A stretch of DNA of 64,000 nucleotides from Mesodorylaimus sp. YZB2_4 (GCA_030248295.1 JASANH010000232.1:434001-498000); one strand, 5' to 3'. Shown: positions 48,596 through 61,895, counted from the stretch's first letter. Notes: generated by a model from the letters alone, not told the origin. Made by a program: numbers and translations.

Positions 48596-50284
48596 TTACA
48601 TCTGCTCAGGAAGCGTTAACACTAGCGAATGTCCAGAACCGCATGCTAATATTTGAATAGGCCCGCTACTTCCAGGTATTGCCCGCGGTGCGTAAACGAT
48701 GTCGTCAGTAGCTCGGCCCAGTCCACACATTCCATGCTCGTTCCATCCCCACGACCTTAGCACGCCATCCGATGCGTCCAAGCCAAGATTGTGCTCTGAA
48801 CCGCAAGCAATAAGGGGCTTCCCATTTAAAGTAGAAGCTCGAAAATCGTCCATCTCAATTGCTTCTTGAGAATGACCGATCGAAGAAAATTTCGTTGGTG
48901 ATGCTCCAATTTGACCATAAATCGATCGGCCCCAACCAAATACTCGACCATCGCCAGCACACGCGATCAAGTGAGACCAACCAGAATGAATAGAGATTAT
49001 ATCCTGAAAAGGGTCGAGAAAAAAGTCAATACTGACGTAATGTTATCTGACGGACACACGTGATTGAGAGAAGTCAAAATGCGAACAGTGTTTGAGAAGA
49101 ACAAAAAATTTTTAAGAAATTACTGACTTATCATTTTCAATTTTCAGAAGTTTCCGGTTTTACTGAAAAACTAATTTCTTCTGCGCTTACATCTGGCAGC
49201 GACGAAATTCGCATTGGCAAACACGATGATGCAATTTTATCAGGGGAAACCCCCAATTGCCCATGCTTATTGCATCCCCACACGAAAACAGCTCCAGATA
49301 CAGTCAAGGCAGCCGTATGATGTTGGCCAGCGGCGATATCCACAACACGATCAGGAATGTCCACCACCGCCTCTGGTCGCCACTTGTCAACCATCTTCCT
49401 TCCTAGTTGCCCGCGTCGCCCCTCGCCCCAGCAGTACACTTTGCCATCTCGGCCCAGTGCCACGCAATGTCTCAAACCGCAGGCAGTTTTGGTGATTTGT
49501 TGTGAATGGGGAATTAGCAAAGGTTTCGACGATGCGGCTTGTTGATCATTTAGGGCCAATTGACCGTATCCATTGCAACCGAGACCGTACACCTGACCAT
49601 TCCGAGTCGTAATCAATGTATGCTCCCAACCGCAGCTGACGTCGGAAGGTGATGATTGCAGGTCACACAAATGAAGCTCTGTAAATGATACTACTTTTTT
49701 GATAGATGGTTCCACACCAAGCTGACCCTTTGTATTGTTCCCGCAAACTGCTACGCGACCGTTGTCTGAAACAAACACATACTGTAAGTACATTCTGTGA
49801 TCGAGTCACTAGGATTCAACTTTTAGTAATGCGACTTAACATTTGAGACTGAAAAATGAATTTGACCGCATTAAAAAATCAGAACAGAATGTCAGAATCG
49901 TTACGCCTTTTTGTCATTCTTCATAAGAAGCCAATTCAAAGATTTTTGTCGAATTGAAATTCCGCCCCCCTCCCGGCGTCGCTAAGCACTCTGTAGCTCG
50001 TTAATCAGTAGTCATCTTGTCAGGGCAAAAAGTTATAGCGATGCGTTTTCATCTTCTAGTTTTGTTACTTTGAAAATGTCGTTTAAAAACTTCCCAGCTA
50101 TCGTTTATAAGACATTGCCTACTCATTTCATACCTCCAATAATCACAGTATGACCACCTCCGCCCGCCACTGCTAAAATGTGGTCAAACGGGAGCGAGTT
50201 GACTGTCACTGGCGACCATGTATCGTCGCAGTGCCCCAGGCCCAGCTGACCATAACTGTTGGCACCCCAAGTAAATAACGGCAT
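48596..50284 (-). CDS. SERGEF: RCC1-repeat protein, secretion-regulating GEF-like
   Basis: Seven-bladed beta-propeller protein related to DelGEF/SERGEF, which binds the exocyst component Sec5 in mammals. Exons 50284-50134, 49765-49191 and 49003-48596, with GT-AG sites and phases 1 and 0, give exactly 378 codons (377 aa). RCC1 blades are seen as LFTWGANSYGQLGLGH, VAVCGNNTKGQLG, VYGLGCNGYGQLA, VYCWGEGRRGQLG, VFVWGCNKHGQLG, VFGWGRSIYGQIG and LRSWGWNEHGMCG, with CGSEHNLGLD and ACGSGHSLVL closing. The N terminus MPLFTWGAN and GGGGHTVIIGG are typical of SERGEF rather than RCC1 or RPGR. ATG 50284 is preferred over more distal in-frame codons because it starts at the first blade. Confidence 0.92.
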
Positions 50285-50871
50285 TTGTAATAAGCAACCG
50301 ACTTCTAAAATGAAACCTAGATTATCAACGAAGCCGGGCCACCTGACGCGCTTTCGCAACATTATCCCATGAGTTGACGGAGTGGAAATCTGAACTAGGG
50401 CCAATTTTCCGAGAGGCTTGTGTACATAAGAGATGCGCGAGCTCGACTTGACCACAGAACAGGTTAGAACATCCTAAGTAGATGGGAAGGCCAGAACTCA
50501 TAATCATCAGAACTAGTTCCAAGAGAAGATAATCCTCCAGAAGTTTAACCGAAAGGCTTCAGAAAAAATGCAAAGTTCTTCAAGCTTTACTAGCTGGATC
50601 ATAGTAAACTGGAAACAAGACTACCTTCAATCTACCCGCTCCATTACCATCAAATCACAAATCTATCAATGCAAAACATTAAAACAAACATACTGATTCC
50701 ATCTAGCCTCAAGCAAAATCATCCGCAAACGCAGCACCGAATAAAAATATAAAAACTGTTAGCCTGACAGCGTTAAGACTTGCGATAGCTCGATAATATC
50801 GACCAAGTGAACTGGTGTAAGACCAAATGAAAGTGATGCATTTTCGGGACTCCTATAGGACCGGTTCATCA

Positions 50872-53800
50872 TCACAGACCCTTGTTATAATATAAAAATT
50901 GTTCCTTTGTCGACTGTGCAAATTCTGGTTCCAAGTCCTTGACAGCAATCTGAAAGAGGTTCATAGTCTATATGTTCGTATTCACTTGCGCACAAATATT
51001 TTATGTCATGGAATAAATAAGGGTCTAAATAATACAGCACGTACTGTATGTGTACGCCCCCTTTTAATACAAGGGTACACGACATTAATATTTTTGACCC
51101 TTTTGTAGGCTAGGAAAAAGGGAAAAATAACGAGAGTAAACACTTAGGAGAGGATTTCTACTATACTTTATACACGAGTTTCATAATTAGTGCATATGGC
51201 CAAGAGATTAACCTTTGATAAGTACACCAAAATTGCATAAACTTTGAGCAAACATTTAGTGATTTCTTGATATGCTAAGGCTAACAGAACTTTCTTTGGC
51301 TCATGGACATATTACCGCTTGATAACACAGGTATTTATATTATTGCACCCATGCCTGGCTGGTGTGGGAAAGAATGTGATCATTTAAAGATAATGGAACA
51401 AAAACTCTGACTGGAGTGAGGCTAGGCTTAAGACTACATCTTGAAGGTATGACGTTTTCAAGCCAGTAGAGATCGATTATTCTCTCGCACTAGTCACCAG
51501 CAGCCAGGCGGTGAGGTCATATTATTTACGAACGCAGGCAGGCATAAATTGGCACCCAGTAGAAACTGCACAATTGCTTAGAATATGTTTAGGCTGTGAA
51601 AGAACTTTTTACAAGGCTCATGGTCACATTATACATATTTCTGTATATTACTGTAATCATGCTTCGCAAGTTTGGGCTCTGGCGCTGTCACAGCCCCTAT
51701 TGGAGGCATGAGATTCAGAGCAGAAGTAGCATCAGGCAACTTACACGAGCCCTCTGTGGAAAGAGAGCAATAGCCACTGGCAGCGCGAATCCAAACGACA
51801 GAGTGCACGTCAGAGCATTCAGAGGCAAATGAAATTTCGGATTACGTTTCAAGAATCGGGTCCTACGGAGAGAGAAAAGTGCACAATTTGGAATCAACAC
51901 AAACTAGAAACATACTTTTCCAACATAGTCATCACAATTGGAGGAATCAGAAATATTGGCGCTGGCAAAAATGCACGTGTCATAGCAGTTTCAGCTACAG
52001 CCTGAATATTAAAAAAATGCAAGGTTCAAGAAAAAGGAATTTTGAATGAAGAACCATACACTTTTTGCAGCAATTTTCGATGTGCCCACTGGTCGATCAT
52101 TAGAATCGAAGACCTCGATCCCAGTTCCAGTTTCGTGCCAACGCATGAGAACAGCGTTACAAGTACTGGCAAGCGCTAGAAAAGAAAAAATTGTTGTCTG
52201 CCATCAACAACAAGAAGTTTTTACATCCTAAAAAACAACGCAAAGCATTCATCTTTTTTTGGCTCTTATTTTAAAAACACATTAAAACAACTTTAAAACA
52301 TGGGTTGGCAAGTAATGGAGACAAGCAGCTTTTTTTCTGCTGCTACATTTTACTATTGAATACTTGAGTACAGAATTATGTATAGGCTCGACTGGCAATC
52401 GATACTCTGCACGGAGCTGGCAGCTGGGAGCGTCACCCGTCAGGGCGACGTTTCAGCCATGTACTAGGTCGGGGGACTTGGTAGGCTGTTTGGGGGTTTC
52501 GACGTGGTGTAAAAGCTTCACCAAGCACTCCCTCCAGTAATACGGACCCAGTCCTATTACAAATTTTTTGCACATCACGAAGCACGCTTGAGGCGCAGTA
52601 ATTCAAAACTGCTATGGCACTCAGCAGCAGATTATACTGTAAAAATCCAAGCCTAGTGCGACTGCGGCCTAGAAAGATGTTGCATGTTAGCTCATCCGCA
52701 CACCAATGAGAGCAATCGGGTACACTTGACTTACCGACGGCGGGAAACGGTACAAATTTTTGCACTAAAACTTTTGTAGCCGGTTTGAAATGTTCGGCTC
52801 GTTTGATCAAGACGGATAAGCCAACAGCGATCGAGACTGCTGTGGTAACAGCACCCGCATAACCTTGCACGAAACGGGATATCGGAGTCGGCTGAAATCA
52901 AAAATTTATTATCCGACCAATTTCATTCATTCTGTTCACTCAGAGGTCTTTTCCATTTTGGCCATATTTGAGAACCCCCGTCGGATATTTTTTTATCGGA
53001 ACAATTTCAGACAGATTAGACCTGTCTTCCTGTCGGCCATTTCAAACTCTCTGCTATGGCCAAAACTAAAAAACCGGTTACAATCACCACCATTTGGGCA
53101 GGCTTCTTTAGACCCGCTCCTTAATTCGGCGCTACTGCACATTTCTTGCCGAGAGTGCAGAAAATATCGTAATGTTCAAAACATGACAAAAAATGAGCAT
53201 CTTGGTTGTGAGTCACTCCCAACATTTTCTGCCCACTCTATCTTTTGGTCTTGGCGAACAAAGATGTGCATGTAAGAGTCGAAGTATCAATCCAGTTATT
53301 AGACTGATGAACTCCAGATTGGATCCTTCGTGCTCACGCATTCGAGACAGTGCGAAGTGTGACACCTACGTGTTGTACATAGCCATAACAGACGTGGCTG
53401 CTATTACCATGAAGTGGTTTAATCAAATTTCAAACTGATTTCCATTACTTTCTGAACGACTGGCCAAATGACTCACTTTTGTTGCATTGCGATTTGCGTA
53501 ATTTACGCAAGCATTGTGCGACTGATTCAGCCATTGCCAAAACACTGTTTGCAAAAGAGATGGATTAGGCAGCAATAAACCAGTGACCTAAAACGAGGGT
53601 ACAAGTTTTCACTCCTAAAAAACCTTTTCATTATGCAAAATTTTAAGCTAGCTGTGGGATACTCCGCAGGCACCAAATTGAGAAACCTTGAATGTTGCAT
53701 CAAAAGATCGTCATCGCATTTTAAATGATCATGTTGCAAATGCCAAATGCAGCAATAATAATGAATGTGCGCAACTAGAACACACAAAATGCTTACGATC

Positions 53801-54371
53801 GGTGAACCAAAAGGAACGAACCCAGACATTCGAAAGGGCATGAATATTTTCTCGCCAGTATCCGGATGAATAGTGGCTTGCTTGATCTTTTGAGCCTCCC
53901 ATAAATCTCGATCAGTAATGCTCCCAGGTAATAATTTCCCGTTTTTGTAATCTTCAAGCAATTGTATGCATTCTTTTAAACGTTTCTAAAATATTCCTGC
54001 ACTAAATATACGGTAGATAAAAAAGGTTTTCGCTGCAGAACTTGCATTATGAGTACCTCTTGCATTGTAGAGCGAATGACAGATTTCTTGAGTATACTCT
54101 TTCATATACTAAAACAGAGCGCAAAACTCAAAAAATTCTCTGGGGAGTGGACTTTTCAACACAAAGTCTTCGAGATAGTGTTCTGCGTAGCCCTTCTGCG
54201 ATATGGGGGGAGGGCGACTGATCGGAAATCCCGTTTTTGTAAAGTATTTTCTTACTTGTGCTAATATACATGGATAAGCTATAATCAAGCAGACTTGCTT
54301 ACATCACTTGCAAACAATGTTCGGGGATCGATCACATCATTGAAATGAAGCCATCTTCCCAAAAATGTGTC
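50872..54371 (-). CDS. SFXN5: Sideroflexin-5, mitochondrial carrier (5' end missing)
   Basis: Multipass inner-mitochondrial-membrane transporter; SFXN5 is implicated in citrate or amino-acid transport. Exons: 54371-54303, 53985-53797, 53587-53477, 52891-52735, 52175-52060, 52001-51916, 51862-51745, 50949-50872, all GT-AG. They sum to 308 codons including TGA. Diagnostic segments are [71 protein letters not shown] and the C-terminal YYNKGL. The last two thirds match SFXN5 better than SFXN1-4. The first coding exon (about 15-20 residues including the PRWDQ-like motif) lies above 54371 and was not located. It is 588 bases from SERGEF, same strand. Confidence 0.95.
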
Positions 54372-55020
54372 CTAAAACTCTTAAATTCGTCATATGACAA
54401 CACCCTGTGCTTCTATCTTTCATACTTGGGGAAACCGGGGCTGGCCGTACTTGAATGGCGGATATCGAGGAAAACCGAATATGGCCCCTCCGTGATGGCT
54501 CTCTGAAGGCATTTAAAAGAGGGACTAGGGTCCTAAATCTGTTAGTGAATCCCCGATACCGCACAACGCCAAATCGTGACTAGCTCCCAAATGCATCTGG
54601 CTTGGCTCCCCCATTTTTGTGTCCCATTTCGCGCTAAAAGCAGACAATAATCAGTTCAGCCCCGTGTTTTCAAACCCTGAGAAACGTGGGAACTTGCTTG
54701 CACTGTGTCGATATCAGCCAGAGAAAATGACATTCTGTCACTGCTCTCCCGAAATCATGTTTTCTAAAATCTCTGTATGATAAGTGTGGCAGTTTGGATA
54801 TTTGTAGCAAGATTTATTTGGCACTGTTTCGCCCTCTCTTCCTGCCCTCTCTACACTTGTCTGACACATTGGCCTCTTTGCACCCAATCTAGTTTCTACG
54901 TTCTTTTTAGTCTCATTCCTGTCTTGGATATGCGTGGGCTGCAGCGCATAAAGACTTATTAGGGACGCCTATTGTTTTGTAGGCGAAAATTGAAAGATTT
55001 CTTTTTGCATTCTCTCAAAA

Positions 55021-58000
55021 ATGCGTTTCCAACATCGGCTATATTTTCCAATTCTGTTAAGCTTGATTTTTATTACAATTTTTCTGTATTTCTTTGCTCC
55101 CAAGTCGATTATGAAGCGCAATCTTACAGATTACGGGTCAGTCGAAACAGGCTTATTTTCCACTAGCAACGACAGGGAAAAATCGATTGTAACATTTTCA
55201 TCAAATACAGAACCCACATCTCCTAAAATTGAGAAATGGGCATACGCATTTTACGCGCCCAACGAAGCTTTCTTGTGCTATTCGTTGGTGAATGCCGAAA
55301 GATTATTCGATACTCTCAAAATAAAACATGATATTGATGTGATTTTGATTGTGAATAGCAAAAGTGGTGTGAAAAAAGTTTGTACAGCCGAATGTTTTCC
55401 AAACGATAGGTTAAAAATTATTTACACGCCAGAGATAGGCGATGGATATGATAAAGGCTTTGGACGTTTTGAAGTATTTGGTATGACAGATTATACGAGA
55501 ATAATTATGGTGGATGCAGATGGTTTAATTATGGTGAATTTGGACCACTTATTTAGAATTAATTTGGAGGTAAGGGACCCGCATTCTGCGACGATTCTGG
55601 AGTGACCAATTTAAAAAATTAACATTAGGTACACTATACCCTCATTTCGATGTAGGTGTAGATGAGTGTAGGTGCAGTCGAGTCCACTTATAGTCACACC
55701 GGTTTATGTCACAGTTCGATTATTATCACAGGTTTTCAAAGTCCCGAATTTCTTCCCTATAATGTGTGCATACTGAGTTCGCTTATTATCACGCTGAATT
55801 TGGCTTAGTCCGCTTTTTGTCACATAAATTTCCTGGCCAAGCGGAATAAGTATGACAAAAGAGTCACATTTCCACTCTTGTCAGTCTGAAACAAATGCAA
55901 AATCGTCAAAAACTAGGATTTCTCGCGAGAAAACGCTTGCATGAGCGCCTGGCACCTTTATACTTCAGCTTTGATCTGACTGATCCTCATATTTTTGATT
56001 TCTTAAAGTACGAAAACCTTCTGAAAAAGCGTTTCGGCTTTAAAAGCGCTAGGAATATATGAAAATGATACGAAATGGCGATGAAACACACAAAAAAGTA
56101 AAGTTTTGGCCATTTTAGAGTGTACTTCGGTTCTAGTCACAGTCCGGATATTGTCACATTTTCTTCCCGTCCAGAGCTGGTGATACTAAGCGGACTCCAC
56201 TGTACTATACTGTATATGTACGTATACAGTATGGTGCAGTTTTGGGCCTGATCATCACTTCGCAGCCCGTTCAGAGCCACAACTTCTGCTTAAAGCATCG
56301 CACATTTCAAAAAATTCGGTCTTTCTACCCCATGTCTACTCTATTCTCCATACCTCCTTGTTGAACTGATCAAAAAACTTTATGCGCACGCTCAACATCA
56401 GGATGGGTCTCGAAAATATACACGCTCAAGTTTTCTGAAAATTGTTTCTCTGCGGCTGAGAGGGTAACATTGCGTTTCATAAATGCGCGAATGTCTTCTT
56501 TGAAGCAGCAGGGACAATCAGCATTCTTTGCGTTCGCTTTCAGTCTAAGCCTTTTCAATCTAGCGTTCGTTCGGGATCATTATTTTCGGGATCGGTATCG
56601 GGATCGGGATTTTGTAAAGAGAGCGCTTTTCATTGGCTATAGATGACCTACAACCCACCCTGAGTAGCCAGCAAAAAAAAGCCACAGATTCCCTTTCCTT
56701 GGATAATTTTTAGTGCAGTATTTATCATTGCATTAAAAATCAGGCAAGCGAAGAATCACTTACAAATTAGCAAACAAATCCCCTCCTTCCCCTCTATCAA
56801 TGCAATCATCCGCCAAGGTCTCTATATTTCCCCTTCTGAAATATTTTGATGGCCATGACCATCTGAGTCAGTGTCAAGCAGAATGTCGCCAGCTTCTGCA
56901 GCAAGCCCACTATCTAATGATGGCAAATTCGGGCTGTCACTATATCCAACTATGCGCAAATCGTACATCAGAAAAAGCAGGACTTGTGCATTTTATGGGA
57001 GTAGTTTCATCCGGCATGCCATTATCACCCCTACAGCTCGTTTCCCATACACCAGCCCCATTCCCTGTTGCAATAAAAACATTCTATCTCCACAATATTC
57101 AGTCCCAATCCCGACCACTTTTGATCGGGATCGGGATCGGGTTCGGGAGGGGCAATCCCGACCGGGATCGGGATCGGGATCGGGACCGGGATCCCGAACG
57201 AACGCTATTTCAATCTCAAGAATGCTACAAAGCCTGAAGTCTACTTTTAAACTCTCGGAAGCGTAAAGCACCGCTTCCGCTGTTCCCTGACGTACTGTAC
57301 GCACAGGGCCTGCGGTGAGAACCGAAAATGCTGGAACTGTCATGCCATCCGCGCGTTCAAGACAGTTTCGAATACAGAAAAAAGTCATTCTTGCACATGC
57401 AGAAGTGCTATAAAAAGATGTAGAGACTCGACTGGAAATGGATATTCACAGAGCTGGAAACTGAAAGCGTAACCCGTCAGGGCGATGTTTCAGTCATGGA
57501 CTAGATCGGAAGACTGGGCTGGATGTTCTGGGCTTCTGACTCTTCATTGGTCAGTCCCTCCTCCAGTAATACCAGTCGTTTTTGCAGGACAATAAGGACT
57601 TCACTGCATTTCAGGATAAGACGATAGCAAGTACCATCTCGAAATCCAACGGTACAATAGTCCTCACGACGATGATCATGGTAATCCAACCATCTGCTTC
57701 ACTACTCGAACGGGTGTCGAAATTCCAGAGCCCTACCGAAGTAGCAGACGTGGTATCCGAGGCAGAAAATAATAATTCACCAACCTTGTTATACTCCAAC
57801 GACGCTGATCTAATATTAAATCAAATGTTAAAAGAGCAGCTCATATCAGTCAAACACTTGCCATTGAATTACACAGTTTTGGAAAGCGCCTATTACAATT
57901 CGACTGAGAGAGAAAAACTATCTAAAGCATATTTTGTGTCGTTTGATACGCGGCCATTGGATGCACCGGATGGAGGGGTAGCTATCGACGACAACACTGT

Positions 58001-58112
58001 AAGGGAAGTGCTCAAAGCATCAATGGCCGATGGGAACTCCGCTTCGTCATACCCATTGACCATGTTTTGGCAAGTTTATTACAAAAGGTGCGATGGACTA
58101 ATGACCGAATAA
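55021..58112 (+). CDS. Type II membrane glycosyltransferase, GT8 family (glycogenin-like)
   Basis: Exon 1 is 55021-55569 and exon 2 is 57615-58112 (GAG/GTAAGG donor, ATTTCAG acceptor, phase 0), giving 348 aa. Residues 8-25 form a signal anchor (PILLSLIFITIFLYFF), placing the enzyme in the Golgi/ER lumen. The catalytic domain starts at AYAFYAPNEAF. The DxD metal/nucleotide-sugar motif is D165-A-D167 in MVDADGLIMVNLDHLF, and DADLILNQML is the GT8 block around the DQ/DL helix. The join LFRINLE to DKTIAS gives about the spacing seen in glycogenin between DxD and the following beta strand. Sugar and acceptor are not inferable. The 2 kb intron carries repeats. Confidence 0.82.
56555..57215. repeat. 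Inverted pair of GGGATC arrays in the GT8 intron
   Basis: 56555-56612 reads AGCGTTCGTTCGGGATC then (CGGGAT)n; 57110-57215 is the reverse-oriented counterpart, with (GGGATC)n ending GATCCCGAACGAACGCT. The arrays are about 500 bases apart. Confidence 0.75.
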
Positions 58113-58181
58113 TCTCAGGTTTAAGTACAGTTCTGTTGCAACGTTGTAGCACCGTCTTTTATTGAACATTTGTTCTTCTTC

Positions 58182-58187
58182 AATAAA
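58182..58187 (+). terminator. Poly(A) signal of the GT8 gene
   Basis: AATAAA 70 bases beyond the stop codon at 58112, in a T-rich context. Confidence 0.5.
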
Positions 58188-59360
58188 TATATTACGGCAA
58201 TTACCCGAATGCCCTGAATGAAAGATCTCCTGCTAGAGCCTAATTTCGGTTAGATGAGCACACGTCCCCCACTTTTGGGTCATCTATCAGCGTTAGACCA
58301 GCTAACCAGACGCACAACGCTAATTTTTGTGCAGGGGGAGAAGACGAAGAGGAGGAACAACATGTGCCTAGATCAACAACCAGAGGTCGTACAGTTGTAA
58401 ATGTTAGTTTTTCGGAAAGCTGAAACTTTCCGACTCTGCCTTTTGACAGTCATTTTTTGAAGCTTTAATTTCTGGAAAGTTATTCCAAAAAAAAAAACTC
58501 TGTTAGGTACTGGACGAATTTCGATAAAAATTAACACTGTTGCAGATCTGACCTATGCAAAGCAACTTTTTCGGTTCAGACATTCTTGAGTTATCGACTA
58601 TCGAAAGTAGCTGATGCTGGTGTTTCTGTTTTTTTATTTTCGGTGCGGAGCTTAGAAACATCAACTAGTTAAACGGGTTGAGGCGCAGCGCCATTGATAG
58701 GCTAGGCTCTCAGGCGCTCTCACGAAGATGGGTTTGGTGGACACCAATTCATTTTCCGATAATAAATTGAGAATATGTAAAGGAATATAAATGATATGGA
58801 AAGAGTTTCGATGGACAGCACATGTTTCATTTGATGTGAAGTAATATTGTTGAGGAAAATTAAAGCTAATAATAACCTGATAGAACTTGCGGATCCTGAG
58901 TTCTGTTTCAGCTTTTGATGGAATGCTCGGGGGATAAAGAAGTCAAGACCACCCCGAGAACGAGCTAGTTCTCCTTAGGCTGGCTTCACTTTTGATAGGT
59001 TGTCACTTTGAGTTCCATTTGTTACCTTTGTCTACTTGCCTTCTCGTAATGTCAGTAATGTCAGTATATTTTTGCCATAGGGCATGTTTTGTGGACAAGG
59101 AATATGAGCGGTCTTACGATTAGACTTTTTGCCTACTCAAAGATGGTATCGGGTATGATAGAGGCATGATCTGTAGGCGGTCTTTACAAGTAATTTCATG
59201 GGCGCGGGCTCACGTTCCATTTCATGTTTCTGTTTTTCAGAGGTTTGAAATAAGGCGTATGATAGTCATCTAATTCCCTCAGTTTATCTTTGTAGGGACA
59301 TGCAGTATTTTGGGCCAAACTACAGTAGCTTTTAGCAAAAAACGAAAAACGGTCTTAATA
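58188..59360. other. Gene-free stretch
   Basis: Short unsupported frames only. I see no domain, terminal repeat or RNA gene. Confidence 0.5.
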
Positions 59361-60133
59361 TTTCCAAAAAAGTCTGTTATGACAGACTCAAAACTTTTAG
59401 ACCAGCCAATACACACAGTGGAACCAGGGCTTAGGATGGCTGGTCTACTCGGCCACTGCTAAGCGAAACTAAGGTTTGGAAAAAAGTCTGGGCAGAAGCT
59501 GCTTTTTCTGCATGAATATCAACTGGACGACTGATCCTGGCAACGAGCAAAGGACTATGCAATCCTGTGCTCGTGGTTCACATAGTGGGCTAGGAGTGTC
59601 TAACTCTCGGGCTATGCGCGGTAGCGCTTGCTCTTATTGTTAGTAGGAGTGTTCGACTCGTGGCGAAGGTGAATCTTTTTGTGTCATGTGCACCTTCCTT
59701 CATCCTCGAGCGGTTCATTACTGATATGATAAACCATGAGCATGAACGTAAAGTAGGAAGAGGGGGAAGGGGAGATTATCCAGTGTCTCTTGAGGCTTAG
59801 GCATGTAACGATAAGCCATATCACTTTACTCGCAGCGCTACAGCTTTGGCGTATTCAGGCTGCTCACGTGAAACAGCACATCTGCCTTTGGGGAGCCTCT
59901 CTGAAGAGCAGCAGTGCACAGAACACAAGCTTTGTAGATTTGACGCTGACATCTCAATGCATACATGCAGTATACATGTGGGAACGATAACACGCTGTGG
60001 GCAGTGCCTAACATGTTGGGACACTTCCCTTTTTCTTGTGGCCGAGTAGACCAGCCATCCTGAGCCCTCGTTCGACTGTGCGCATTGGCTGGTCTAAAAG
60101 TTTTGAGTCTGAGATAACAGACTTTTTTGGAAA
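59361..60133. mobile_element. Mariner-type MITE with about 97-bp TIRs and TA target
   Basis: TIRs at 59361-59457 and 60037-60133 start TTTCCAAAAAAGTCTGTTAT and differ at about seven positions; the element is flanked by TA on both sides (59359-59360, 60134-60135). The interior has no transposase frame. The termini resemble those of the element at 62019-62632. Confidence 0.8.
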
Positions 60134-60229
60134 TAATTCATGATAGTTTTGGTTATAATTTTGTGGATTGGCCAGACTCACTTTGTTATAGGAAGCGGTC
60201 GCGTTTGTGCGGCGCGGCTTCAGCATTTG

Positions 60230-60604
60230 TCTTTCCATATTAGTCAATAGCGTGGTTGGACTCACCCTGGGTTCGATCATTTGCGATTGGTCTGTTTGCG
60301 GACCATAAACCCTCGCTGACCTTGCACTCCAGGCTTTGGGGGACTCAGCCAGTAACATAGAGGTGCTCACAGAGGAGAGACGGAAGCCAAAGGAGGAGAG
60401 AGTCTCAGCTGCTGAAGACGGGCACGGTTCAAGACCCGCCCGCCATCGTCCAAGAAAGTCGGTGTCAAATCGGGAATGTCCTCGTGTGGAGGCGCTCCTA
60501 GTGGGGACGCGCAGAGGTAAGCTGGTGTGTGAGCTGGTCCCCGTGCAGCCTCGCTTAGAAGGTTTGACTGCCGGCCAGCTGGAGGCAAAAACGGACTTCA
60601 GTCC
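60230..60604 (+). repeat. Longest SINE copy, 3' hairpin intact
   Basis: A pol III-like head with CTGGGTTCGATC near 60268 is followed by a body shared with 10478-10560 and the inverse of 43270-43440. It ends GGTTTGACTGCCGGCCAGCT, then GGAC-TTCA-GTCC at 60593-60604 and a run of A and T. Confidence 0.75.
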
Positions 60605-60964
60605 AAAAAATTTTTTAAAGCAAAAAGATTAAAGTTTGATAAAGAAAAATGTACTCTATCATATGGAGTTATTCGTTTTGCTTTTATAACGTTACTGCTT
60701 ATCCGATTTTTAACAAGTGCATTTCAAAAATTTACAAACAATCTTTGGGAACTAAAGGCGTAGAGTCAAGCTGTGAAACCATCAGCACATTTTACCTCTA
60801 CCAAATTGTTACTAAAATCAAATCACTAAATGCCTCTGCTGTAAACATTCCGAAAAACATTGTTGGAATGTATACCAATATGAGGATGGGAACATGTGGA
60901 CTCGCACGAAATATGGACATGAGCAGCGGCAGGGTGAAGTGCGCCGATACTCATGAAAGTTTTT

Positions 60965-61130
60965 GAAGTATGTCTTTACGCCCCCCTTTGCAATTTGGGG
61001 GGGGGGGGGGTATTGGCTTGTATGACGTCGAAAAGGGGGGGGGGGGGTCAGGCGCAAAACGACAAAATACGATAGCGGGGGGGGGGGGGGTCAAAAATTG
61101 CTGATTCGCATACGACGTCGTTTTCGCTCC
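60965..61130. repeat. C/G-rich element
   Basis: Three G runs are separated by ATGACGTCG, ACGATAGC and CATACGACGTCGTTTTC. Same vocabulary as 25640-25800 and 29975-30085. Confidence 0.55.
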
Positions 61131-61414
61131 CATAGCGTGAATTTATTCTTTTGATGGTGTGATTTTAAGATTCGAGCTAATTAATTTTTTGTGCTCGAAA
61201 AACTGGATTTTAACCAATACCAGCCGTGTGGCGCGGAAGTGCAGTTTTTGTTAGCCGCAGTTACCTTTCTTACTGGCTAAGACGAGTGTTCTGTTTAGTT
61301 TAGTTTAGTTGAACTTTTTGCTTTACTTTGGGGAATTAGTTGGCTCGCTTTTTGTAGTATAGATTTCTAAGTCCGAAATTTTTGAAAAATCCACCTGCGA
61401 TCACATTCTCTGCG

Positions 61415-61895
61415 GCAAAGAATATTTGTTGAGGAAATTGAGACCGTTTGCCTTGAGAAAATAGCTCGAATGTTGGTTTTTTGCTGGGCAATTCAAATTA
61501 ATACTGTTGGGGTTAATACATACCGCCTTTCTGAGAAAAAAATGCTGTGTAGTCGCAAAATCATGCATTTGGAGTTGGGTCGGATAAGTTCAAAAGTGCT
61601 GTACTGGGAAAGGCAATGCTGGAAACAGTTCAAGGGCTGATCGTGGGTGATTATTTGCGGACCTTAGGGCCGCGTGAACTTCCAACAATTTGGTGGCTTG
61701 CCGGGCTAAGCTGTGGTTGAGCATGGGTATTTGATGGATGCACTCCTTGCTTGGCGCTTTAAAAGGGGGCTACATCGTCGGCATAAGCATGGCAGTGAGA
61801 AAGCTTTTTACAACGTGAAAACCTCCTACCTGTCAATGGGCACGTTGTCTGTTTAGCCCAGCCACTCCGGCGCTTATGCGCAGTAGGCTACAGCG
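61415..61895 (+). repeat. Dispersed repeat copy 2 (partner 39058-39370)
   Basis: Shares both ends with the first copy but has a different, longer interior. Confidence 0.55.
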
